From Dugong dugon (taxonomy: Eukaryota; Chordata; Mammalia; Sirenia; Dugongidae): a stretch of DNA of 64,000 bases. The position numbers were made by a program, and so were the translations under genes. The stretch spans positions 97,465,819 through 97,529,818 of the forward strand of contig CM057471.1 in the NCBI GenBank assembly GCA_030035585.1. Direction: 5' to 3'. The notes beneath the pieces are model-generated. The model saw nothing but the letters and a program-made list of their open reading frames with translations, did no database searches and had not been told where the DNA came from. Shown piece by piece: positions 53,775-64,000 of this stretch. Within the stretch, counting starts at the first letter, position 1; the number at the start of each line of letters is the position of its first letter.

Positions 53775-56560
53775 ACTTTTATTTTTTTTTTGTAATTTAG
53801 AAGAAGGTTTACAGCGCAAACAAGTTTTCCCATTAAACAATTAATACACATATTGTTCTGTGATACTGGCTGCCAACCCCATGACATGTCAACATTCTCC
53901 CCTTCTCAACTCTGGGTTCCCCATTACCAGCTTTCCTGTTTCCTCCTGCCTTCTTGTCCTTGCCCCTGGGCTCGTGTGCCCATTTAGTCTCATTTTGTTT
54001 TATGGGTCTGTCTAATTTTTGGCTGAAGGGTGAACTTAGGAGTGACTTCATTGCTGAGCTAAAAGCGTGTCCAGGGGCGATACTCTTGGGGTTTCTCCAG
54101 TCTCTGTCAGACCAGTAAGTCCGATCTTATTTTTGTGAGTTAGAATTTCGCTCTACATTTTTCTCCAGCTCTGTCCAGGATCCTCTATTGAGATCCCTGT
54201 CAGAGCAGTCGGTGGTGGTAGCCAGGCACCATCTAGTTGTACTGGATTCAGTCTGGTGGAGGCCATAGTAGTTGTGGTCCATTAGTCCTTCGGACTAATC
54301 TTTCCTTTGTGTCTTTGGTTTTCTTCATTCTCCCTTGCTCCAGAAGCAGTGGCACCAGTGCAGTATCTTAGATGGCCGCTCACAGGCTTTTAAGACCCCA
54401 GATGCTACTCATCAAGGTAGAATGCAGAACATTTTCTTTACAAACTACGTTATGCCAACTGAGCTAGGTGTTCCCTGAGACCATGGTCCCCACAGCACTC
54501 AGCCCAGTAATTTGGTCCCTCAGGGAGTCTGGATGTGTCTATGAATCTTCTATGACTTTGCCTTGGACAAGTTGTGCTGGCTTCCCCAGTACTGTGTTCT
54601 GAATTACCGTTCACCAAAATTACCACTTATCTATGATCTATTGAGTGTTTTTCCCTCCCACCCCTCCCCTCCCTCATAACCATCAAACATTGTTTCTTTT
54701 TGTATGTAAACCTTTTCATTAGTTTTAATAGTAGTGGTCTCATACAATATTTGTCTGTGATTGACTTATTTCACTCAGTATAATGCCCTCCAGATTCACC
54801 CATGTTGTGAGATGCTTTGCAGATTCATTATGGTTCTCTATTGTTGCACAGTATGACACTGTATGTACCATATCTGTTTATCCATTCATCTGTTGATGGG
54901 TACCTAGGTTGTTTTCATTTTTTTGCTATTATGAACAATGTTGCAAAGAACATGGGTGTGCATATGTCTACTCATTATGGTTCTCTATTGTTGCACAGTA
55001 TGACACTGTGTGTACCATATCTGTTTATCCATTCATCTGTTGATGGGTACCTAGGTTGTTTTCATTTTTTTGCTATTGTGAACAATGTTGCAATGAACAT
55101 GGGTGTGCATATGTCTACTCATGTGATGGCTCTTATTTCTCTAGGGTATATTCCTAGGAGTGGGACTGTTGGATCATTTGGTATTTCTATTTCTAGCTTT
55201 CTAAGGAAGTGTCATATTGTTTTCCAAAATGGTTGTACCATTTTGCGTTCCTACCAGCAGTGCATAAGAGTTCCAATCTCCTCGAAGCCTCTCCAACATT
55301 TGTTATTTTCTGTTTTTTTTTAATTCATGCCAGTAATGTCGGGACGAGATAGTATCTCACTGCACTTTTGATTTGCATTTCTCTAATGACCAGGGATCAC
55401 AAGCATTTCCTCCTGTGTCTGTTGGCTGCTTAAATGTCTTCTTTGGTGAAGTGTCTGTTCATATCCTTTGCCCACTTTTTAATCGGATTATTTGTCTTTT
55501 TGTTGTAGAGGTGTTGGATTTTCCTGTAGATTTTGGAGACTAGGCCTTCGTCGGATTTGTCATAGCCAAAAATTTTTTCCCAGTCTGTAGGTTCTCTTTT
55601 CAGTCTTGGTGAAGTCTCTGGATGAGCATAAGTGTTTAATTTTTAGACGATCCCAGTTATCTAGCTTATCTTCTGGTATTTGTATGTTGTTAGTTATGGT
55701 CTGTATCCTGTTAATGCTGTGTATTAGGGCCTCTGGTGTTGACCCTATTTTATCTTCTATGACCTTCATAGTTTTTGGCTTTATATTTAGGTCTTTGATT
55801 CATTTTGAATTAGTTTTTGTGTATGGTGTGAGTTATAGGTCGTGCTTCATTTTTTTGCAGATGGACATCCAGTTTTGCCAACACCATTTGTTAAAAAGAC
55901 TGCCTTTTCCCCATTTGATGGACTTTGAGCCTTTGCTGAAGATCAGGTGACCATAGGTGGATGGATTTACATCTGGGTTTTCAATTCTGTTCCCCTGGTC
56001 AATGTGTCTGTCGTTGTACCACTATCAGGCTGTTTTGACTACCATAGCTGTACAGTAGGTTCTGAGGTCAGGTAGTGGGAGTCCTCCTGCTTTATTCTTC
56101 TTCTTCAATAGTGCTTTACTTATCTCGGGCCTCTTTCCTCTCCATATAAAGTTAATGATTAGTTTTTTCATCCCTTTAAAGAATGCTGTTGGTATCTGGA
56201 TCAGGACTGCATTGCATTTGTAGATTTCTTTGGCTAGAATTGACATTTTCACAATGTTGAGGCTACCTATGCATAAGCATGGTATGTTTTTCCATTTATG
56301 TAGATCTCTTTTGGTTTCTTGCAGTAGTGTTTTGCAGTTTTCTTTGTATATGTCTTTTGCATCCCTGGTTAGATTTATTTCTAAGTATTTTATGTTTTTT
56401 AGGGGCTGTTATAAATGGTATTGTTTTCCTGATTTCCTTTTCGTCGTTTTCTTTATTGGTGTATAGGAACTCAAGTGACTTTTGTTTGTTAGCAAATTAC
56501 TTTATGCCTGCAGCCCCTGTGGGCCACATATCGAAACACTGAATGTATTTTCTCACAGAC
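53775..56560 (-). mobile_element. L1 LINE 3' end (ORF2 C-terminus and 3' UTR), minus
   Basis: Poly-T at the left, then the 3' UTR also present at 5440, 11400 and 14076, followed by antisense ORF2. In the minus frame, open pieces at 55560-55769 and 56025-56252 show ORF2 words ([30 protein letters not shown]). It is the longest member of this subfamily here, and it ties those shorter fragments to L1. Confidence 0.92.
54826..55119. repeat. Tandem duplication inside the L1, period 147 bp
   Basis: Two head-to-tail copies start at 54826 and 54973 (CATTATGGTTCTCTATTGTT ...) and differ at about three bases. This makes the 168-codon plus-strand open frame internally repetitive; that frame is antisense L1, not a gene. 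Confidence 0.93.
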
Positions 56561-56582
56561 ATAGCAAAAAGTGCATACGGAG

Positions 56583-57082
56583 TGTTATGGATTAAATTTT
56601 GTCCCCAGAAATATGTGTCAACTTGGCCAGGCCATAATTCCCATACTGTGTGGCTGTCCTCCATTTTGTAATGTGATGTAATTATGTTATGTGTTGTAAA
56701 TCCTAACCACTATGATGTTAATGAGGCAGGATTAGAGACAGTTATGTTAATGAGGCAGGAGTCAATCTCTTTTGAGATATGAAAGAGAGAAGGGAGCAGA
56801 TAGGGAGAGGGACCTCCTACAGCCAAGAAAGAAGGGCCTGGAGCAGAGTGCAACCTTTGGACCCAGCGTCCCTGCGCTGAGAAGTTCCTAAACCAGGGGG
56901 AGACTGATGACAAGGACCTTCCCCCAGAGTTGACAGAGAAAGAAAGCCTTCCGCTAGAGCTGGCACCCTGAATTCAGACTTCTAGACTCCTAGACTGTGA
57001 AAGGATAAATTTTTGTTTGTTAAAGCCATCCACTTGTGGTATTTCTGTTACGGCAGCACTAGATAACTAGATAACTAAGACA
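56583..57082 (+). mobile_element. Solo LTR, MaLR-like family, copy 3
   Basis: TGTTATGGATTAAATTTTGTC ... AACTTGGCCAGGCCATAATT ... AGATAACTAAGACA. Same family and orientation as 31822-32340; I see no clean 5-bp target duplication. Confidence 0.8.
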
Positions 57083-57089
57083 GGTGACA

Positions 57090-58640
57090 TTTAACACTAG
57101 GATGACTAAGATTAAAAACAAAAACAAGATAACAGAAAATAACAAATGTTGGCAAGGATGTGGGGAAACTGGAACCCTTATCCATTGCTGGTGAGAATGC
57201 AAAATGGTACAGCCGATGTGGAAAAGTGTGGCAGTTCCACAAAAACCTAAAATAGAACTACTATATGACCCAGCAATTCCACTCCTAGGTATATACTCAA
57301 AAGACTTGAAAGCAGAGACTCAAGAGACTTGTACACAAATGTCTACTGCAGCACTATTCACAATAGCCAAAAGGTAGAAACAACCTAAATGCCCATGAAC
57401 AGATGAATGGATAAACAAAATGTGGTACATACATACAATGAAACACTACTCAGCCAGCAGGAGAAATGAAGTCTTGATACGTGTTACAATATGGATGGAG
57501 CTTGAAGTCATTATGCTGAGTGAAATAAACCAATCACAAAAGGAGACATATTGTATGACCTCACTTATATAAAAAGATAAGAAAAGGCTAATATATAGGG
57601 ACCAAAGTTTATTAATGGTTACCAGGGGTGGGAGGGAGGAGGAAAAGGAGGATTAACGGTGATGGAAAAATTACATTGATTACGGGTAGGGTTGCACGGC
57701 TGATTACTGTAATTGCTGTCAACAGGTTGTACAGACGTAAAAAGTTGAACTGGCAATGCTGTGTGACAGATATGTTTACAGCAACAACAACAAAAAGAAC
57801 AGCTGTAAGGCTGCTTATGTACAACCAAACACCTCATGGAATTTGGTTTCTTGGTTTGGAGGTTTAGGGTCATGGTTTCATGGGACAGTCCAGTTAATTG
57901 TTCTAATAACATGTTTAGTTCTTCTATTCTACCTCCTAGTTCACTGCGTAGTGCCTGGGGTCTTAAAAGCTTGCAAGGCACAACAATTGGTTTCTATTCA
58001 CCTGGAGCAATACAGGAAGGAGAAGAGTCAGGACTAGAAGAAGGAAATGGAATGTGTGGCTAACTGCCTCCATGAATAACTGCCTCCACTGCCACGAGAT
58101 CCGAAGAACTGGATGGTGCCTGGCTACCATTACTGAACATTTTGATCAACGATTCTACAGTAGAATCCTGATCAAAAGGGGGAACATGTAGAACAGAATT
58201 TAAAATTTTCATGGACACTAGACTTTCTAGAGCCATGGAAGGTGGATGAACTCCTGAAACTATTGCCCTGAGGTAATCTTTAAACCTTAAACCAAATATA
58301 TCCCCTGAAATCATCTTAAAAGCAAACAACAGTTTAGCTTAAGTAGTAAAAAAGGTCTGCCTTGAGCATTTTGCTCTTTTTAAGAACTATCTGTCTGGGA
58401 TCAAATTGACAACAGCAACTCAGATTAGATAGGAACCTTAGGGGGCAGTGAGTTTATGTTAATGAGGGTGGAACAACTCAGAAGAGAAGGGTGAGAATGT
58501 TTGCACAATTCGAAGAATGTAATCAATATCACTAAATGGTACATGTAAAAACTTTTGAACTGGTGTATGTTCTGCTGTTGGTATTCTTAGTAACAACAAA
58601 ACTAAATAAAATTCAGTAAAAAAAATATATATACCTTCAG
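57090..58640 (+). mobile_element. L1 3' end, second subfamily
   Basis: ORF2-terminal sequence (CTAGGTATATACTCAAAAGA; GAGTGAAATAAACCAATCAC), then a distinct 3' UTR containing GGGTCTTAAAAGCTTGCAAG and AATGTGTGGCTAACTGCCTC, ending TTAGTAACAACAAAACTAAA. The 3' UTR matches 60377-61190. Confidence 0.85.
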
Positions 58641-58654
58641 TTTACCACACCCAA

Positions 58655-58656
<2 letters not shown>

Positions 58657-58698
<42 letters not shown>
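58657..58698. repeat. (AC)n microsatellite
   Basis: About 21 uninterrupted AC units, adjacent to the L1 tail. Confidence 0.97.
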
Positions 58699-58700
<2 letters not shown>

Positions 58701-60376
58701 CGAAATGTGAACACTCACTGGATACTTGATATTAAGGAACTATTACGGGGTTTTGGTATGACACTCAGGCACATACTGAAACATTTATGGGTATGGCTGA
58801 GTGAATGTGAATTAATTTAAGACTGTATGAGTGAGTCAGTACACTCGTGTGTCTTTGAAAGTGTGAATATGAGTGAGCAAGCTTGAATCAATGGAAGACT
58901 AGATTAACGTGAGAGTGTGTGTGATAGTGTGAGCAAGCACCAGTCAATGAAGGAACGTGAGAGTTAGAACGTGAAGAGGAGAAGACAAGTGGGTGTGAAT
59001 GAATGAGAGATCGAGACAGAGTAAGACGTGAGAATCAAGAGTAAGACCCAGGTCGGAAGGTGCTGGGGAGACCATAAGGAGCAGGTGCTCTCAACAGACA
59101 GGCAGAAGTGTCGCCTGGAGCCAGGACTGCAGGGAGTGTGCACGTGTCAGGGAATTTTAATGAAGGTGCTGTGGGGGACTAAACATAGCTCTACACAAAG
59201 CTTTAGAGAGCGAGAAGAGCATCTCTCCAGGAAAACACCTAGCACACATAGGCATGATTACTCTTCACACACAAAGCAGCTCCTGCCAAAACATTCCTGT
59301 TCTGTTACACAGACGGGAACAACATCCTCCCACCCCGTCAACTTCACAGCCCAAAGGGCGTAGGAGAGCACTATCTATAACTTGCTGGGAGGACCCAGGA
59401 TGTTCCCGAGACTGACCCTGACCAGGATGCCCAAGGCTCTGCAGAGCGAGGCTCCTCGAGGATGGTTTTGACCATGAGGACAAGCACAGGGAAGATGGGG
59501 AGAGAGAAGGGAGGAGAAGTGGGGAAGGAAACTCAGGAGACTGCCCCTCATAAGAACCTGCTCCAACTGCCTCCTGGGGTCACATCCCACCTATGGGCCT
59601 CTGACCCATGATGACTTGAGCCAAAGAGAACTCTCAAGAAGACCCAAACATGATGGGTGGTGGGAACCCCAGAACATTCTTTGATGCGTCTCTAGAAGTT
59701 GACTCTAAGGTAGAATGAGGACCCTCCTTCTTGATCCCCAGACCCTGAGTCTTCCTTTTACCTGCTGCTAGAGAACCCAAGCCCGTTCCCCCTGCAGCGC
59801 TGGCACTCATCTGCCCACCTCCTCAGCACCATGCCCTTCCTACCCCTCAGCTCAACTCCGGTTTTAATTCCTTGACACTGCTGAAGAAAGATAACAGCTG
59901 GGTAAAACTGCCCAAGTCAGAAGAGCACGCCAACACATGGATTTAACAGGCAGAAGGGAGGGGCCTTGAAAATCTTCATCCCCACTTTGTTAGAGGAAGA
60001 AAAACACATCATGGCAGCACCTACAGCACCAGTAATCCAGAACATTCCCTAGATGTTCATAAACCATTCAGAAGATGTCCCTGCTGACGGGGCTGGAGGC
60101 ATAGGGCTGCAGATGTCTAACCTCAACTGGCTCCAGCACACAGATGCCTGGGAGAAGCCCTGCGTTGAGTTCCTCCTGCAGGTTTTAGTTCTTGGATTTC
60201 TAAATAGGAATCCTAACAATCACTCTGCTCTCACCTGTGGGAGAGGTGACAAATTTGCAAATTCTGACTTTCTGTAAACAGATGTACACAGAAACTCGGG
60301 GACTAAAGAGAAAAAGAAAATTTAGCTAAGTGTACAGATTATAGGTCCATAACTGATGTTCAAGAATAGATTTCAT
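58699..60376. other. GOLM1 intron with a degenerate GA/GTGA-rich tract
   Basis: 58790-59050 is rich in GTGAGTG, GTGTGA and GAGA words without a fixed period. 59060-60376 appears unique; short open frames there show no family features. Confidence 0.45.
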
Positions 60377-61190
60377 ATGGAATGTGTGGCTAACTGCCTC
60401 CATGAACAACTGCTGCCTTTGCCATAAGACCAGAAGAACTGGATAGCACCTGGCTACCATTATTGAACATTTTGATCAAAAAGTCCATAGAAGAATCTTG
60501 ATCAAAAGGGGAGAAATGCAGAACAGAATTTCAAAGTCTCTTGGACTCTAGACTTTCTAGAGCCATGGAGGGTGGATGAACCCCTGAAACTACTGCCCTG
60601 AGATAATCTGCAAACCTTAAACCAAAAACATCCCCTGAAGTTTTAAAACCAAACAACAGTTTAGCTTAACTAGTAAAAAAGTTCTGCCTTGACACAGGAA
60701 ATCTGGGGTGGAAAGGAGGAGTGTGCTGTCATAGTATGGGGAGAGCAACTAGGGTCACATAGCAGCATGTGTATAAAGTTTTGTATGAAAAATTAACTTG
60801 AACTGTAAACTTTCATTTAAAGCATAATACAAAAACTAACTTGAACTGTAAACTTTCATTTAAAGCATAATAAAAAAAGAAAAAAAAGAATATTTCTCAG
60901 CCCCCTCCCCTCATAAAAAGGTCTGTCTTAATTAAGCATTATGCTCTTTTAAGAACTATCTACATGGGATCAAACTGACAACAGCCAAGTTGAAAGATCA
61001 GATAGGAACCTTGGGGAGCAGTGAGTTTATATTAATGACGGAGGAACAACTCAGAAAAGGAAGGTGAGAATGACTGCACAACTCAGAGAATGTAATCCAT
61101 GTCACTGAATTGTATGTGTAGAAACTGCTGAATTGGTGTATGTTTTGCTGTGTATATCCTCAACAACAACAAAATAAAATTTAGGAAAAA
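60377..61190 (+). mobile_element. L1 3' end of the second subfamily with a nested L1 tail
   Basis: Parallels 58040-58640 (GGAATGTGTGGCTAACTGCC ... TTGCTGTGTATATCCTCAAC). It is interrupted at about 60692-60890 by the tail of the subfamily seen at 52111-53321 (GTAAACTTTCATTTAAAGCA), which itself is partly duplicated. Confidence 0.85.
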
Positions 61191-61199
61191 AAAACAGAT

Positions 61200-62130
61200 C
61201 CCATACATTATTCTTAAATAAGAATAAACCACAAAGCCTCACTTGTGTTGACAGTCTGGCAAAAAAACAAAGAGAAAATAAAAGATAGCTAGGTCATATT
61301 TTCTTTATGTATTCCACACCAAATGCTTACATTGTGGGGTTGGGTTAAGAAGTACAGCAGGTGAACAGAAGGTAAATCTGTTACAAAAACAACAATTTGG
61401 CCTTTGTCCTTGGTTCCTGAGAAGTAACCTTTGGAATTTCCTGAGTAAATGTGGTGCTTTTATTATCTAAACTCTGCAGACCACACTCAAGGATTTGTGC
61501 TAATGTGTAGGGGCTTGCCAAACCAGAAAGATCAACTGGTAGCCAATATCAGCGAACCTCAGGAGGCATGATTTAATCTATCATGCGCATGCAGTGAGGC
61601 CTCAATCTTGACTACTTAATGACTGAGATCAATAAAAGCTCTGAACACGGAAGTTCCAAGAGCTTCCTCATTCGCAAATGGCGGGTGAAGCATCCTCTTT
61701 GGGATACAGAGGCTCCATGCTGGGAACCCTCCAAGACCTTGCCCATGCATCTCTTCTCTATGGATGATCCTGATTTGCATACTTTTGCTATAGTAAGTCT
61801 GTAATGGTAAGTATAGCACTTTCTGTGAGTTTTATAACTTCCTGCAGCAAGTTACAAACCCTAAGGAGTAGTGGGAGCCAACAGGTGAGAGTGAGGGAGC
61901 CCAGGGGAAGCCCGAGCTTGAGGCTGGCATCCTGAGGGGTAGTGGGAAAACCCGAATCTGCAGGCAGCAGGTCAGAAGTAAGGGTGTCATGCGGACTCCC
62001 GAGTTCGCACTGACATTGGTGGTCTAAAGGACAGTGTCCTTTCAACTTGTGAGCTCCGATCTAGCTCTGGGTAGCTCAGGGCAGCGAGAGAGAGTGCCAC
62101 ACGCACAGCTGGTGTCAGAGACAACTAAGA
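61200..62130 (+). mobile_element. Probable ERVL-type solo LTR
   Basis: GATCAATAAAAGCTCTGAAC (poly-A signal region), TGTGAGTTTTATAACTTCCT, then repeated CCTAAGGAGTAGTGGGAGCC / CCTGAGGGGTAGTGGGAAAA phrases and GGTGTCAGAGACAACTAAG resemble the R-U5 side of mammalian ERVL LTRs. No internal genes are attached. Boundaries and family are uncertain. Confidence 0.5.
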
Positions 62131-63462
62131 AATGAGAAAGTGGGGATCTGATTAATCTTCACATTTTGGGAGGTGGATTTATGTTGATTCTTATCCACAA
62201 AGAGTCAATTCCAACTCACCAAAGGGATTCTGGGTGAACAAAGAGTGAGACAAAAGTCAACTACAGTAGTAAAACCTATAGAAAGAAAACATCAAAACAC
62301 TCCAGTACACCCACAAGGTTCGCTTCCACCTCCTGCACCAGAGAGCTACACACAGAAAATACATGTGGGCTTGTCAACTTCCAGTCATCAAGGGCATCTT
62401 CACACTGCAAGATAATGTTTTCCATGTGGAATCAATCCAAGGCATATTTTAAAATAAAATCAGGCCTTTAATCAAGTGAGCTTTCTCTGAGTTTTCTTCC
62501 GTGATCCAGCGCCAGCCATGACATGCCCCGCCCCCTTCCCTAGGGTAGGAGAGGAGGATCAGGTTAAAGGCATGGAAAACCCCCGCTGTGGACAACTGTC
62601 TGCAGTAAAGGATGGTGAAGGACATTTACATGGACCTCATTTATTTCAACCTTTCCCCTACAAAGCTTTTTTTTTTTTAACATTGGAGGTAAATGACTTC
62701 AGTTTAATTACAAAGCTGTCTCTGAAATCTAAATCCAATCAGCAAGCTACAGAATTTACAATCTTCTAAGATTGAAAGGCTTCTGAAAACAAATGTGTCT
62801 TTTCTGGGAAACAGATTTCCTATTGATTTCATTGTCCTGTTTCACTTTCTGCCTCTTTTCAGACCTCTCCCTCACCCCTCTCCTCCTCCCATCTGTCACC
62901 GAGTCCTGTCGATTCCCCCTCCTTGGACTGTCTCAAATCTGTTCACTTTGCAAAATCTTTCAACTCCTACCCAGGTTCAGAGCAACATCATTCTTCTGCT
63001 GGAAATACTGCAGGAGCGCCTGATTCGTCTGCCTCCTCACCCTCTCAGCCCCCAAGCCTTTTCCAAGCCCAGATCTGACTGCCTTGGTACACTGTTTAAA
63101 CCCCATGAAGGTTCCCCTAACCTCAAACTTAAAAGACCCTTAGGGAAAGGGCCCTCGCTTCCCCCTCTACTCCCTGCTCAGGCTGCTGCACTGTAGGTCT
63201 CCCTCTCCCATCTTACCATCTCGCAGCTCAGCATGTGCTCTTCTCTGCTTGGCTCTGCTCTTGACTCCCGTCACCCTGGGGCACACGCCCCGGGCACTTC
63301 CGGGTTAGACCCTCTGGGAATGGCTCTCACTGAGCCACCGTGGCACTTCCGGCCCCTCGCCCCAGCCTGCCTGGTGGAGGGTCGCTAGGTCTTCTCCCCC
63401 AACCCAGGTCTGCTCCATACTCTTGCATGCCCCACACTCTTTCATCATGCTGTCCTGTACCA
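62131..63462. other. GOLM1 intron, no recognisable gene
   Basis: Pyrimidine-rich around 62800-63250. The open frame 62795-63196 has no recognisable domain. Two CACTTCCGG words are at 63295-63303 and 63344-63352. Confidence 0.45.
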
Positions 63463-63617
63463 TGGAGCCCTGATGGCACAGTGGTTAAGAGTTTGGCTGC
63501 TAACTAAAAGGTCGGCAGTTCAACTCCACCAGCCGCTCCTTGGAAACCCTATGGGGCAGCTCTACTCTGTCCTATAGGGTCACCATGACTCGACAGCAAT
63601 GGGTTTGGTTTTTTTTG
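63463..63617 (+). mobile_element. AfroSINE, plus, with 11 bp target-site duplication
   Basis: GTCCTGTACCA at 63452-63462 and 63618-63628. Well preserved head and tail, though missing part of the TATGAGTCGGAATC box. Confidence 0.93.
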
Positions 63618-63628
63618 GTCCTGTACCA

Positions 63629-64000
63629 CAAAGGCTCAAAAGCTAAAACACATTTTTCAGGCTCATTTTCAGTAGGATTTGGATTCTAATGAGATGCACT
63701 CACGTGGGACTTGAATTCTGAGCTGAGTTAGGGGGCTAGTGGTGCCAAATTGGGCTCTGGAGCTCATTCTGCAGCGGCAACCTCCTGAAACCCACTTCTT
63801 GGTTGTGGCAAAGCAGCAACCCTTGGAGCCACTCATGAAGTGGTGGTTCACGGCCCAGTGTGTCCACTTCACGAATGGCCCCAACTCTGTCTACAACTGA
63901 ACCCTGATACAGCAGGTACTTGTCTTTCACTAGCACCAGATGGGAAAGGCACAGACACGTGACGTGGCCTGGTTCACACTGTGCACAAGTCACACTGAAT
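63629..64000 (-). other. Unassigned sequence with an open frame to near the edge
   Basis: On the minus strand a frame of 85 codons (63993-63736) is open, with words such as KDKYLLYQGSVVDRVGAIRE. It is not a GOLM1 exon by sequence. It could be a pseudogene remnant, a repeat, or chance. I do not recognise it. Confidence 0.3.

Noticed and set aside
54817..55323. 168-codon plus-strand open frame with an internal protein repeat
   Set aside because: It is antisense L1 sequence made repetitive by a 147-bp duplication; minus-strand ORF2 words lie in the same element.
58657..59050. CRISPR-like or satellite array
   Set aside because: The (AC)n is a plain microsatellite and the following GTGAGTG-rich part has no fixed period or spacers.
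48000..64000. Upstream GOLM1 exons for the membrane anchor or furin site
   Set aside because: I looked on the minus strand for the KNEFQGELEKQ and NKLYQDEK type words and found none; they should lie beyond the window.

Overview
This is a stretch of mammalian nuclear DNA, not a prokaryotic or viral sequence. Coding sequence is a small fraction of the window. It is split into short exons with GT/AG boundaries, and the rest is intron, UTR and layered retrotransposon debris. More than twenty copies of a tRNA-headed SINE with the core CGGCTGCTAACCAAAAGGTC and a tail like TATGAGTCGGAATCGACTCG point to an afrotherian, most likely a proboscidean or another paenungulate. I inferred the host from repeat content and did not test it by alignment.

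Two recognisable genes lie tail to tail, the same neighbourhood as human 9q21.33. On the + strand, positions 1 to about 23,720 hold the 3' half of NAA35 (MAK10 homologue, the non-catalytic large subunit of the NatC N-terminal acetyltransferase). Ten coding exons at 3000-3106, 9605-9671, 12188-12286, 12876-13054, 16373-16509, 17364-17431, 18794-18934, 19367-19489, 22371-22451 and 23317-23376 join in phase into 353 C-terminal residues and a stop. On the - strand, about 25,670 to the right edge holds the 3' part of GOLM1 (GP73). Seven coding exons at 47998-47944, 45200-45098, 39890-39761, 35539-35380, 34684-34415, 32801-32688 and 28662-28586 give 302 residues and a stop, followed by a long 3' UTR. 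The GOLM1 exons for the cytoplasmic tail, membrane anchor and furin site lie beyond 64,000, so 48-64 kb is read as GOLM1 intron.

The introns hold L1 fragments (1-2520, 5192-5913, 6290-8850, 11153-12055, 35780-39340, 50995-52050, 52111-53321, 53775-56560, 57090-58640, 60377-61190), L2, MIR, MER5A, MER20, an RTE-type LINE tail, three solo copies of one MaLR-like LTR, one MLT1, one probable ERVL-type LTR and a 219-bp palindromic MITE. Several insertions keep readable target-site duplications, so the nesting order can be worked out.

I found no CRISPR array, operon, tRNA or rRNA gene, and no evidence of an undescribed gene system. The items most worth a second look are structural: the palindromic MITE, an RTE-tail insertion flanked by 54-58 bp direct repeats, a shared chimeric L1 3' end in two independent insertions, a near-perfect 104-bp tandem duplication in a NAA35 intron, and a non-consensus NAA35 splice donor whose failure would give a truncated protein.
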